Of a stretch of DNA of 31,668 nucleotides, positions 8,272 through 15,046 are shown piece by piece. The stretch spans positions 1 to 31,668 of the forward strand of contig SKXR01000237.1 in the NCBI GenBank assembly GCA_007128275.1, read 5' to 3'. Under the pieces are notes generated by a model. That model saw nothing but the letters and a program-made list of their open reading frames with translations, was not told where the DNA came from and ran no database searches. Both the position numbers and the translations under genes were made by a program. The stretch is from Kiritimatiellia bacterium. GTDB taxonomy: Bacteria > Verrucomicrobiota > Kiritimatiellia > SLAD01. The stretch's first letter is position 1; every line of letters starts with the position of its first letter.

Positions 8272-8287
8272 ATTCGGAGGTGACTGC

Positions 8288-8674
8288 ATGTCGGTAAAAA
8301 TCAGATTACGGCGAATGGGCCGGATAAATAAACCCTTTTATAGGGTCGTTGCGACGGATTCGCGTTGTTCGAATACGGGACGCTTTCTTGAAACACTGGG
8401 CTGGTACGATCCGGACCGATCGGGGCCGAACTTTTCGCTCAAGTTGGATCGCGTGGACTATTGGAAGAGCAATGGCGCGATCTTTTCCGATACCGTGAAG
8501 AGCCTGGTGCGTAAATCGCGCAAGGGCTTGGGCGTTGCGGCGAATGCGCCGGCCCCGGTGGAGGAACCCGCTCCTGTGGCTGAGTCCGCGGAAGCGGCGG
8601 CCGCCGAGACGCCGGTAGAGACACCGGCCGAAACGCCGGATGCGACGAAGGAAGAGAAGTCGGACGCGTCATGA
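8288..8674 (+). CDS. rpsP: 30S ribosomal protein S16 with an Ala/Glu/Pro-rich C-terminal tail
   Basis: A 128-residue S16, needed for 30S assembly. The conserved core covers residues 1-80: VKIRLRRMGRINKPFYRVV at the start and LGWYDP at 38-43, plus the Trp/Asn region DYWKSNGA. The ATG at 8288 is chosen because MSVKIRL is the family N terminus and CGGAGGTGA lies 6-12 nt upstream. Residues about 85-128 are a low-complexity acidic tail with repeated ETPxETP and Ala runs, absent from minimal S16 proteins of about 80-90 residues. The gene overlaps khpA by ATGA and heads the rpsP-khpA-trmD-rplS group. Confidence 0.96.
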   Translation: MSVKIRLRRMGRINKPFYRVVATDSRCSNTGRFLETLGWYDPDRSGPNFSLKLDRVDYWKSNGAIFSDTVKSLVRKSRKGLGVAANAPAPVEEPAPVAESAEAAAAETPVETPAETPDATKEEKSDAS

Positions 8675-8901
8675 AGCGGTGGCTAATGAACATGGTACGG
8701 ATGATCGTCGATCATCCGGACGATGTCCGCATCACAACGCTTCAGGGAGCTCAGACCTTGGTTTTCGAACTGCGTTGTCATGACGGCGACGTGGGGAAAG
8801 TGATCGGCAAAGACGGCAAGACCGTCAGCGCGATCCGCACGCTCTTGGGGGTCATGGCCTCCCGGCAGGGTCGAAAGGCCGTGTTGGAAGTCGTGGAATA
8901 G
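8671..8901 (+). CDS. khpA: KH-domain RNA-binding protein KhpA
   Basis: A 76-residue single KH-domain protein of the KhpA (YlqC) family. These bind RNA, often with KhpB/Jag, and influence ribosome-related and cell-division functions. The GxxG loop that contacts RNA is GKDG (46-49) in VGKVIGKDGKTVSAIRTLL, and the length matches the family. The start overlaps the rpsP stop (ATGA), indicating coupling. trmD follows after only 7 nt. In many genomes rimM, the S16-binding 30S maturation factor, lies at exactly this junction; here there is no room for it. Confidence 0.93.
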   Translation: MKRWLMNMVRMIVDHPDDVRITTLQGAQTLVFELRCHDGDVGKVIGKDGKTVSAIRTLLGVMASRQGRKAVLEVVE

Positions 8902-8908
8902 GCAACCC

Positions 8909-9601
8909 ATGAGCGCTCCGCTCAAGATGGATGTGATCACCATCTTCCCCCGCATGCTCGACGGCGTGCTCGGGGAAAGCATGTTGAAGCGCGCGGCACA
9001 GGCCGGGCACATCGCGGTGCGGACCATCAATTTGCGCGACTTCACGACGGACACGCATCGGACCACGGACGATCGCCCTTACGGCGGCGGGCCGGGTATG
9101 GTGATGAAGCCGGACCCGATCTTCCAAGCGGTGGAATCGGTCAAGGAATCGGATTCGCGGGTCATTTTGATGACGCCCCAAGGGCGGCGGTTTGATCAGG
9201 CCTATGCGAAGTCGCTGGCGCAGGCCGATCATTTGATTTTTGTGTGCGGTCATTACGAAGGCGTGGATGAGCGGGTTCGCGAGTTGCTGGTTACGGACGA
9301 GATCTCGATCGGGGACTACGTGTTGACCAACGGGGTGTTGCCCGCGGCGGTTGTGATCGATGCGGTGACGCGACTGATCCCCGGGGTGTTGGGGCATGTC
9401 GAATCGGCGACGGACGAGTCGTTCAGCCAGGGATTGCTGGAGTATCCGCAGTATACGCGGCCGCCGGAGTTCCGGGGGATGCAGGTGCCTGAAGTCCTAT
9501 TGTCCGGGAATCATGAGGCCGTAAGAGAATGGCGGGTCCGACAGGCGCGGGAACGAACGCGCCATCGTCGCCCGGATATGTTGACGGATGAAGCGGGTTG
9601 A
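8909..9601 (+). CDS. trmD: tRNA (guanine37-N1)-methyltransferase
   Basis: A 230-residue SPOUT methyltransferase that makes m1G37 in tRNAs reading CNN codons, preventing +1 frameshifts. The sequence shows YGGGPGMVMKPDP (58-70), GHYEGVDERV (114-123) and the knotted SAM site ISIGDYVLTNG (132-142) with the following AVVIDAV. The catalytic-type Asp169 lies in ATDESF, followed by LLEYPQYTRP. Length and order match the family. The start ATG 8909 is 7 nt past khpA with a weak ribosome-binding site. ATG 8927 (MDVITIFP), closer to the usual family N terminus, is a reasonable alternative. Confidence 0.96.
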   Translation: MSAPLKMDVITIFPRMLDGVLGESMLKRAAQAGHIAVRTINLRDFTTDTHRTTDDRPYGGGPGMVMKPDPIFQAVESVKESDSRVILMTPQGRRFDQAYAKSLAQADHLIFVCGHYEGVDERVRELLVTDEISIGDYVLTNGVLPAAVVIDAVTRLIPGVLGHVESATDESFSQGLLEYPQYTRPPEFRGMQVPEVLLSGNHEAVREWRVRQARERTRHRRPDMLTDEAG

Positions 9602-9687
9602 GCGCATACTCGGCCCACAGCGAATAGCAGGTGAATTGATTGCAGCACGATACTGTGGTGCGCCATAGCAGCGTAAGGGACGGCATA

Positions 9688-10044
9688 ATGAAAAATGCGA
9701 TTCTTGATAAGATAGAAAAAGAACAACTGAAGAAGGAACCGCTCTCCGATTTCAGCATCGGGGACACCGTGCGTGTGCACGTCAAGATTCGCGAGGGCGA
9801 AAAGGAGCGCATCCAGGTGTACACGGGCGTAGTGATTGCGCGCGACGGGGAAGGCGCCACGGAGACGTTTACGGTGCGACGGATTTCCTACGGGGAAGGC
9901 GTGGAACGCGTGTTCCCCTTGCATGCGCCGACGATTGCGGCCGTGGAAGTGGAGCGCAAAGGAAAGACGCGCCGCGCCAAGCTCTACTACCTGCGTGACT
10001 TGAGTGGGAAGAAAGCCCGCATCAAGGAGAAGCGGACCAAGTAA
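9688..10044 (+). CDS. rplS: 50S ribosomal protein L19
   Basis: A 118-residue L19, which lies at the 30S-50S interface. Family features include the acidic/basic N-terminal helix, FSIGDTVRVHVKIREG, RIQVYTGVVIARDG, the ETFTVRRISYGEGVERVFPLH block and the basic C terminus LYYLRDLSGKKARIKE. The ATG at 9688 is supported by AAGGGA (9675-9680) and by family length; the in-frame TTG at 9640 would add an unrelated extension. It lies 86 nt after trmD. rnhB follows after 13 nt with no terminator between them. Confidence 0.97.
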   Translation: MKNAILDKIEKEQLKKEPLSDFSIGDTVRVHVKIREGEKERIQVYTGVVIARDGEGATETFTVRRISYGEGVERVFPLHAPTIAAVEVERKGKTRRAKLYYLRDLSGKKARIKEKRTK

Positions 10045-10057
10045 CCCGGAGCACTGC

Positions 10058-10684
10058 ATGCTCCAATACGAGCATGAATCCTGGCAGAACGGCTTTCGGG
10101 CCGTTGCCGGCGTGGACGAAGCGGGTCGCGGCCCACTGGCCGGACCCGTTGTTGCCGCCGCCGTGGTGTTTCAGCCCGAATTCCTGATTCGTGAAGAGCG
10201 GATGGCGCTTCGCCGACTTACCGATTCGAAAAAGATCACGGCTCGATGCCGTGATCTTTTTTTTGATGTCCTGACCTCGTCACCCCATCTTCGCTACGAA
10301 GTCGCCGTGAGCGATGTCGCCGAGATCGACGCCCACAACATCCTGCAAGCGACCCACCGGGCCATGGCGCTCGCACTGGGGCGTCTGGTTCCGCTACCCG
10401 ACCTGGCCCTGGTAGACGGGCGACCGGTGCGGGGCCTGCCCTGCCCGTCGAGGGCGATCGTGCGGGGCGACGGCGCCAGCCTGTCTATCGCCGCCGCCAG
10501 TGTCCTCGCCAAAGTGACGCGCGACCGCTTGATGGTCGAATTGGATGGTCAGTATCCGCATTATGGGTTTGCGCAGCACAAAGGCTACGGCACCCGCGCG
10601 CATCTGGAAGCGCTCAGAATGCACGGACCGGCCCCGTGCCATCGGAAGAGTTTTGCACCGGTGCGAATGGCTGTGAGGGATTAG
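10058..10684 (+). CDS. rnhB: Ribonuclease HII
   Basis: A 208-residue type 2 RNase H that removes ribonucleotides and RNA from RNA-DNA duplexes. The four catalytic acids are visible: D20 and E21 in AGVDEAGRGPLAGP, D120 in LALVDG and D156 in LAKVTRDR. DSKKI (56-60), SLSIAAASVLAKVT and the C-terminal GYGTRAHLEAL...HRKSFAPV are also typical. The start ATG 10058 has GGAG at 10048-10051; the in-frame GTG at 10004 lies inside rplS and adds a non-family extension. Codons 58-68 also form a perfect terminator-like hairpin (separate entry), so expression past this point may depend on translating ribosomes. Confidence 0.96.
   Translation: MLQYEHESWQNGFRAVAGVDEAGRGPLAGPVVAAAVVFQPEFLIREERMALRRLTDSKKITARCRDLFFDVLTSSPHLRYEVAVSDVAEIDAHNILQATHRAMALALGRLVPLPDLALVDGRPVRGLPCPSRAIVRGDGASLSIAAASVLAKVTRDRLMVELDGQYPHYGFAQHKGYGTRAHLEALRMHGPAPCHRKSFAPVRMAVRD
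10229..10264 (+). terminator. Terminator-like hairpin inside rnhB
   Basis: AAAAAGATCACGGC (10229-10242) pairs perfectly over 14 bp with GCCGTGATCTTTTT (10248-10261) across the 5-nt loop TCGAT, and the T-run continues to 10264. This has the form of an intrinsic terminator, yet it is in frame within rnhB (residues 58-68) and about 185 nt after the rplS stop. It could end or attenuate trmD-rplS transcripts when rnhB is poorly translated. Its mirror also works on the minus strand, which has A-run and T-run flanks. Confidence 0.6.
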
Positions 10685-10699
10685 ATTCGGCGAGCAAGC

Positions 10700-11131
10700 A
10701 TGCTTTTCCGCCTTCCATTCAGACAAAAGGATCCGGAGGAGCCGGCGCATTTGCGCGCCGGCAAGTGGGGGGAATCGGTGGCCGCCACCTACTTGCAGCG
10801 GAAGGGCTTCAAGGTATTGGGTAAACGCGTGCGCGTGGGGCGACGCGATGAATTGGATATTGTGGCGCGTGACGGCGAGACGCTCGTCTTCGTCGAAGTG
10901 AAGACGCGGGCATCCGAACGTATGGGGCGGCCGATCGAATCGGTGAAGAAAGGAAAACGGCATGCCATGGGCCGGGCGGCTTGGGGGTACATGAAACGGC
11001 TAAAGCGGAAGCCCCCGTATTTCCGTTTTGATGTGGTGGAAGTGGTAGGAACCGAAGGGGGCGGAAATCCCGTGGTGCGGCATGTTCCGAACGCGTTCTC
11101 CTTGCCCGCGCGACATCGCGTGCCCTGGTGA
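10700..11131 (+). CDS. YraN/UPF0102 family putative endonuclease
   Basis: A 143-residue member of UPF0102 (YraN), a predicted PD-(D/E)XK-fold nuclease family of unclear biological role often encoded beside rnhB. The diagnostic core reads GKWGESVAATYLQRKGFKVL (21-40), then RDELDIVARDG and LVFVEVKTRASER, giving the E-x-D ... E-V-K acid/lysine arrangement. The family form is usually GEIDLIA; here it is DELDIVA. The gene starts 15 nt after rnhB with only a weak ribosome-binding site, so it is probably translated from the same message. Length is slightly above the usual 115-130 residues because of a C-terminal extension. Confidence 0.88.
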   Translation: MLFRLPFRQKDPEEPAHLRAGKWGESVAATYLQRKGFKVLGKRVRVGRRDELDIVARDGETLVFVEVKTRASERMGRPIESVKKGKRHAMGRAAWGYMKRLKRKPPYFRFDVVEVVGTEGGGNPVVRHVPNAFSLPARHRVPW

Positions 11132-11195
11132 GGGCCCCTGCATTGTTCTTATTAGGTACTGATTTCTGGCGCTGCGTGATAGGATAAGGCGCCCC

Positions 11196-12263
11196 ATGAA
11201 ATCGGTCATGCGGTGTAACGTCCGGAGGAGTATGTGTAGAGCATTGGGTTTGGTTTTGTGCGTCAGTGTTTGGCTGTCAGTCGGGACAAGCTCCGCCGAG
11301 GAGTGGGAGCTGGATGCGGATCGAATCTATGATGTCGGCATTCAGATATTCGAGGAGTATGCGCCGGCTGAATGGCGGGGCCAAGTGGAATTGCCCGGGC
11401 CGGATGAATGGCGAACGTTCTGGCGTGAGATGGAACGGGCGCTGCAATCGTATGAGCTGATTGATTTGGCGTGGATTCGTCCGGAAGCGGAGACGGCCCT
11501 TTCTTTCCTGCAAGTGTTGCCGGTCACGGAACCCTACGCGTCGTGGTTGTTGCAGCGCATGGACTATCTCGACATGGCGCATCAGGTGTTGCGTTCGCAC
11601 ATGGATAAACCCGACCCGATCCGTCCCCCGCCGCCTCCGCGGGAGGAGCGTTCGTTAAAGCCGCCCGCCCCGCGTTCCCCCGTGCGGGTTTCCGCGGAAG
11701 AGAATCGCCACATGCAGAGCGCGGCGCGTAGTGAAGTAAATTGGAATCGCAAACTGGCGGGGCGCGCGGCCCCTGCGCGGGCGGCGGCGCTGGTCCCGGG
11801 GCTAAAAGCGATATTTGACGATGAGGGCGTCCCCCCGGAATTGATTTGGCTGGCCGAAGTGGAATCCTCCTTCAATCCGTCCGCGCGGAGTCCTGTGGGT
11901 GCGACGGGCCTGTTCCAGTTCATGCCCGCTACGGCGGAACGGTTTGGGATGAATGTGGCGCCACAGGACGATCGGCTGGATCCGCACAAGAGCGCGCGGG
12001 CGGCGGCGCAATACCTGCGGTTCCTGCACGGGCGATTCGAGTCCTGGCCGCTGGCCTTGGCGGCGTACAATGCAGGGGAGGGACGGGTGGGACGGCTCTT
12101 GCGCACCCATGACGGGGTGTCTTTTGAAGATATTGTTGCGTATCTACCCTCGGAAACGCAGATGTACGTGCCCAAGGTCATGGCGACAGTGGCGTTGCGT
12201 GAAGGAATCGATCCGGCCACGTTGCCTCCGCCCGTGAGGCGATTGGCGTTGCGAGGGGAGTAA
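11196..12263 (+). CDS. Secreted lytic transglycosylase, MltD/Slt-like
   Basis: A 355-residue exported peptidoglycan lytic transglycosylase. Residues 1-34 form a signal peptide: basic n-region with several Arg, hydrophobic LGLVLCVSVWLSVG, and a TSSA-type cleavage site. There is no lipobox. An alpha-helical region and a Pro-rich linker (about 138-162) precede the catalytic SLT domain. That domain has VPPELIWLAEVESSFNPSA with catalytic Glu223, GATGLFQFMPATAERFGM and LALAAYNAGEGRV. No LysM repeats are present, unlike classical MltD. ATG 11196 has AAGG at 11186-11189. ATG 11232, directly after GGAGGAG, is an alternative that would still leave a signal peptide. Its stop is 6 nt from the convergent regulator gene. 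Confidence 0.9.
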   Translation: MKSVMRCNVRRSMCRALGLVLCVSVWLSVGTSSAEEWELDADRIYDVGIQIFEEYAPAEWRGQVELPGPDEWRTFWREMERALQSYELIDLAWIRPEAETALSFLQVLPVTEPYASWLLQRMDYLDMAHQVLRSHMDKPDPIRPPPPPREERSLKPPAPRSPVRVSAEENRHMQSAARSEVNWNRKLAGRAAPARAAALVPGLKAIFDDEGVPPELIWLAEVESSFNPSARSPVGATGLFQFMPATAERFGMNVAPQDDRLDPHKSARAAAQYLRFLHGRFESWPLALAAYNAGEGRVGRLLRTHDGVSFEDIVAYLPSETQMYVPKVMATVALREGIDPATLPPPVRRLALRGE

Positions 12264-12269
12264 ACGCCG

Positions 12270-12953
12270 CTACTTGCTGACGGCGTACGCGTGCGTGATC
12301 CATTCCTGGGCTTGCTGTACCAGCTCGCGGGCGGACCGGATATTCAGCTTGCGCTTGATATGGGCCCGGTGGGTTTCCACGGTCTTGATGCTGAGGGCAA
12401 GTTGCGCGGCGATCTCCCGGCTGCTGAGCCCTTCACCGATCTTGACGAAGATTTCCAGTTCCCGGTTGCTCAAGATGTGTTCCGGATTCTTATCGTCGGC
12501 TTCTTCCTGGCCGGCAATGCCCCGCAGGATCTTTTCCTCGATGGCGGGGCTGACATAGAAATCGCCACGCATGATGGTTCGCAGTGCCCGCAGGAACTCT
12601 TCAGGATTGGCCGACTTCATGAGATACCCGTGCGCCCCCACGCGCAGAGCGCGTTCCGCGTATAGGTTTTCGTCTTGATGGGTGAATACAAGAATGCGGA
12701 CATCGGGATGCTGGAGTCGAACCTTGCGAACGAACTCCATGCCGTTGCCGTTACGAACACCGATCTCGACCACCAAGATGTCGGGATACGCAATCGAGAT
12801 GCCCTGCCAAGCTTCTTCGTACGAAGCAAACTCCGCCGTGATCGTAGCCTGATCCGATTCCTCGACCATGCGTTTCACGGCGTTGCGGGATTCTACCTGG
12901 TTGTCGATTACATGTATGTTTATCGCGTTCCTTGCCATAATCATATCCGTCAT
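12270..12953 (-). CDS. NarL/FixJ-type regulator with a degenerate receiver domain (Asp to Glu)
   Basis: A 227-residue protein with an N-terminal receiver-like domain and a C-terminal LuxR/GerE helix-turn-helix (LSNRELEIFVKIGEGLSSRE, then SIKTVETHRAHIKRKL). The phospho-acceptor position in PDILVVEIGV is Glu63 instead of Asp, and the usual DD pair is D17-N18. The switch Thr91 and Lys113 remain. Loss of the Asp implies no ordinary phosphorylation; Glu can mimic the active state, so constitutive DNA binding is possible. It is clearly a paralogue of the next regulator (shared YAERxLRxGAxGYxMK and ILRGxAGQ). Internal ATGs at codons 4 and 6 are possible starts. The 159 nt up to 13112 contain no gene. 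Confidence 0.93.
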   Translation of the reverse strand: MTDMIMARNAINIHVIDNQVESRNAVKRMVEESDQATITAEFASYEEAWQGISIAYPDILVVEIGVRNGNGMEFVRKVRLQHPDVRILVFTHQDENLYAERALRVGAHGYLMKSANPEEFLRALRTIMRGDFYVSPAIEEKILRGIAGQEEADDKNPEHILSNRELEIFVKIGEGLSSREIAAQLALSIKTVETHRAHIKRKLNIRSARELVQQAQEWITHAYAVSK

Positions 12954-13112
12954 CCATAAGACGTGATGGAATGAAAGCTGCCTTTAATGTCGATATCACT
13001 GTGGCAGGGAGGGTCAAACCCGGCAATCAGGGGGATGCCTTATTTGGCATAGGGGATATGCTTAGGCGCTGCTGCGCAGGGTTTTGAGCGGCATTGTCCG
13101 CCGGCCGGAGGG

Positions 13113-13796
13113 TTAAGTAAGGCTTTGCTGCTCAACCCATTGGACCGCTTGGCGCACCAGTTCGGTCGCGTTGTTGAGGCCCAACTTCTCTTTGATGTGC
13201 GCGCGATAGGTTTCGATGGTCTTCACGCTCAAATGCAGTTCCTCGGCGATCTTCCGGGTACCGTGCCCCTGGCCGATCAGCCGGAAGACTTCCAGTTCCC
13301 GGTCGCTGAGGCGTTCGATGGCGGAGGAGGTCGTATTGGAGCGTTGTCCGGCCACGCCGCGCAGGATCTTCTGGCGCATGCGGTCGCTCATGTAGATGTC
13401 GCCGCTCAATACTTTGCGCACGGCATGGACTACGTTCTGCGCCACTTCTTCCTTCATGATGTAACCGTTGGCGCCCGCGCGCAATACCCGCTCGGCGTAG
13501 AGGGTTTCGTCGTGCATGGATACGATCAGAATGGGGAGTTCGGGTTCAAGGGCGCGGATGGATTTGGTCAGCTCAAGGCCGTCCGGTCCTTTTAACGAGA
13601 TATCGACCAGCAGCAAGTCGGGCTTCGCGGCGGACAGGGATTTGAGGGCTTCACCAGCGCTGCCGGCTTCGCCGCAGACATGCAAATCCTGTTCTTGATC
13701 GATCAGGGAGCGTAACCCCTGTCGCACGATGGGGTGATCATCAACGATGAGCACTCGATGTTTTGTATTCGAGCCTGATTGCGTTCCAGCCGTCAT
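13113..13796 (-). CDS. NarL/FixJ-family response regulator (intact receiver plus LuxR HTH)
   Basis: A 227-residue transcriptional regulator. The receiver has the acidic pair D19-D20 in LIVDDHPIVRQGL, phospho-acceptor D65 in LLLVDISLKG, S93 and K115 in GYIMKEE. The C-terminal LuxR-type HTH reads LSDRELEVFRLIGQGHGTRK followed by LSVKTIETYRAHIKEKLGL. The start at ATG 13796 is chosen because the receiver begins soon after and the coding region then follows the kinase by 14 nt; upstream in-frame codons lie inside the kinase gene. It is the natural partner of the FixL-type kinase next door. No strong Shine-Dalgarno is visible, so translation may be coupled to the kinase. Confidence 0.96.
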   Translation of the reverse strand: MTAGTQSGSNTKHRVLIVDDHPIVRQGLRSLIDQEQDLHVCGEAGSAGEALKSLSAAKPDLLLVDISLKGPDGLELTKSIRALEPELPILIVSMHDETLYAERVLRAGANGYIMKEEVAQNVVHAVRKVLSGDIYMSDRMRQKILRGVAGQRSNTTSSAIERLSDRELEVFRLIGQGHGTRKIAEELHLSVKTIETYRAHIKEKLGLNNATELVRQAVQWVEQQSLT

Positions 13797-13810
13797 AATT
13801 GTAATCCGAT

Positions 13811-14905
13811 TCAGTTGCTTTTTATCAATGGCACGACACAGGTAATCGTGGTGCCCCGACCGGGCGCCGAGTCCAGCCCCAACTCCGTGCCGATCATATT
13901 GGCACGATACTTCATAATTGCCAAGCCTAACCCTGACGAAGATTTTGCGTTCCGGGGCATGCCTTTCCCGTCGTCCCGGACCGTCAATTCCAGCCCCGCA
14001 TCCTTGCATTCCAAGGCGATTTCGATGCGGCGGGGGCTGGCGTGCTTGATCGCGTTCGAGACGGCTTCTTGTGCGATCCGGTATAGATGCACGGATACCG
14101 TTCGGTCCAGTGAGGGCAGGCGGTATTTGCTCGTATAGACACAGGAAATCTGAAAAAGCGCATCCTGCTGGTTTGCCAGTTGCTCCAGGGCGGTGCCCAA
14201 ACCGTTTCGTTCCAATTCCACCGGATACAGGCCGTGTGAGATGTTCTTTACCTGCTTGAGGGCGGTATCGGCCAGATCGGCGATGCGCGTGGCCTCTTGG
14301 GCCAGGTCCAAGACCCGTTCGTCCGCGATGCGCCCGATCTTCTGTTGCAGGACCCGGGCGATCATGGTCAGCCCCGCCAAGTGTTGACTCACGGTGTCGT
14401 GCAAATCTTGACCGATTTGCTTGCGCTCCATTTCGCTGGCGTCGACAATGGCTTTCTCCAGCCGTTTCCGTTCCGTAATGTCGCGGATGATGCCGGTGAA
14501 CGTCCGCCGGTCGCCGATCCGGATTTCGCTCACGGCTAGATCAATCGGGATGGGGGTCCCGTCCGCACGCAGCCCCATGACTTCGCGGCCGATGCCGATA
14601 ATGCGCGCTTTCCCCGTCCGGATGTACTTGCGAATGTATTGGTTGTGCTTCGAGCGATGCGGCGCCGGCATCAAGAGGCTGACGTTCTGCCCGATAACGT
14701 CCTTGGCCGGATGTCCAAAAATGCGTTCCGCGGCGGGATTGTACGATTCAATGCGCCCCTTTTCATCAATGACGATAATCCCGTCCACGGCCGTATTCAG
14801 TATGGCCTGCATCCGGGCTTCCGCTTCGGAAGGCTGGACATCGGCTTTCTTCCGGCGCGGCGGGCGTGCCTTCTTTTTCGTGTGGGCGGCGACTCTCTTC
14901 TTCAT
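13811..14905 (-). CDS. PAS sensor histidine kinase with FixL-type (putative haem) PAS and a HisKA_3 core
   Basis: A 364-residue soluble kinase with no membrane segment. A Lys/Arg-rich N terminus (1-24) leads to a PAS domain (about 31-150) that follows FixL closely: ERIFGHPAKDVIGQN, LLMPAPHRSKHNQYI and IIGIGREVMGLRADGT. Aligned without gaps to B. japonicum FixL as I recall it, the proximal haem ligand His200 corresponds to His87 and the oxygen-contacting Arg220 to Arg107. The kinase core is of the NarX/DegS type (HisKA_3), with phospho-acceptor His169 in ERKQIGQDLHDTVSQHL, N-box QEAVSNAIKHA, then VRDDGKGMP and GLGLAIMKYRA. It probably phosphorylates the regulator encoded 14 nt downstream. Oxygen, NO or CO sensing is inference from the PAS residues. 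Confidence 0.94.
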   Translation of the reverse strand: MKKRVAAHTKKKARPPRRKKADVQPSEAEARMQAILNTAVDGIIVIDEKGRIESYNPAAERIFGHPAKDVIGQNVSLLMPAPHRSKHNQYIRKYIRTGKARIIGIGREVMGLRADGTPIPIDLAVSEIRIGDRRTFTGIIRDITERKRLEKAIVDASEMERKQIGQDLHDTVSQHLAGLTMIARVLQQKIGRIADERVLDLAQEATRIADLADTALKQVKNISHGLYPVELERNGLGTALEQLANQQDALFQISCVYTSKYRLPSLDRTVSVHLYRIAQEAVSNAIKHASPRRIEIALECKDAGLELTVRDDGKGMPRNAKSSSGLGLAIMKYRANMIGTELGLDSAPGRGTTITCVVPLIKSN

Positions 14906-14960
14906 ACCCGGTCATCTTGCACGCTTTTGGGGGAGCGGGCAACGGGGAAAGCAGCCGCTT

Positions 14961-15002
14961 CGGCGGGGTAGGCCTGACTGAGCCGCCGTGCCGCTCGAAG
15001 AC
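14961..15002. repeat. Hairpin repeat, degenerate copy D
   Basis: GGCGG (14962-14966) and CCGCC (14983-14987) bracket GGTAGGCCTGACTGAG, and GAGCCGCCGTGCCGCTCGAAG follows. This matches the right half of the repeat at 3710-3850 (GAGCCGCCATGCGTAGCGCTCGATG) and of the copy at 23178-23291. The left half is missing. It lies in the gap between the porin stop and the kinase start on the minus strand (14906-15046), where nothing else is evident. Confidence 0.45.
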
Positions 15003-15046
15003 TTGCTTCCTGTGGATGATCTCAAGATGTTGGTGAGCGATGCGGA

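Noticed and set aside
6897..8273. Minus-strand open frame (458 codons) opposite ffh
   Set aside because: Shadow of ffh; sequence is His/Arg/Leu-rich with no recognisable domain.
8202..8287. Possible SRP RNA (ffs) in the ffh-rpsP gap
   Set aside because: GGAAC and GGAAG occur, but the conserved symmetric and asymmetric loops around a GGAA tetraloop are absent and the stem arrangement does not match.
9640..9687. N-terminal extension of L19 from TTG 9640
   Set aside because: The extension is unlike the family, and ATG 9688 has a good ribosome-binding site.
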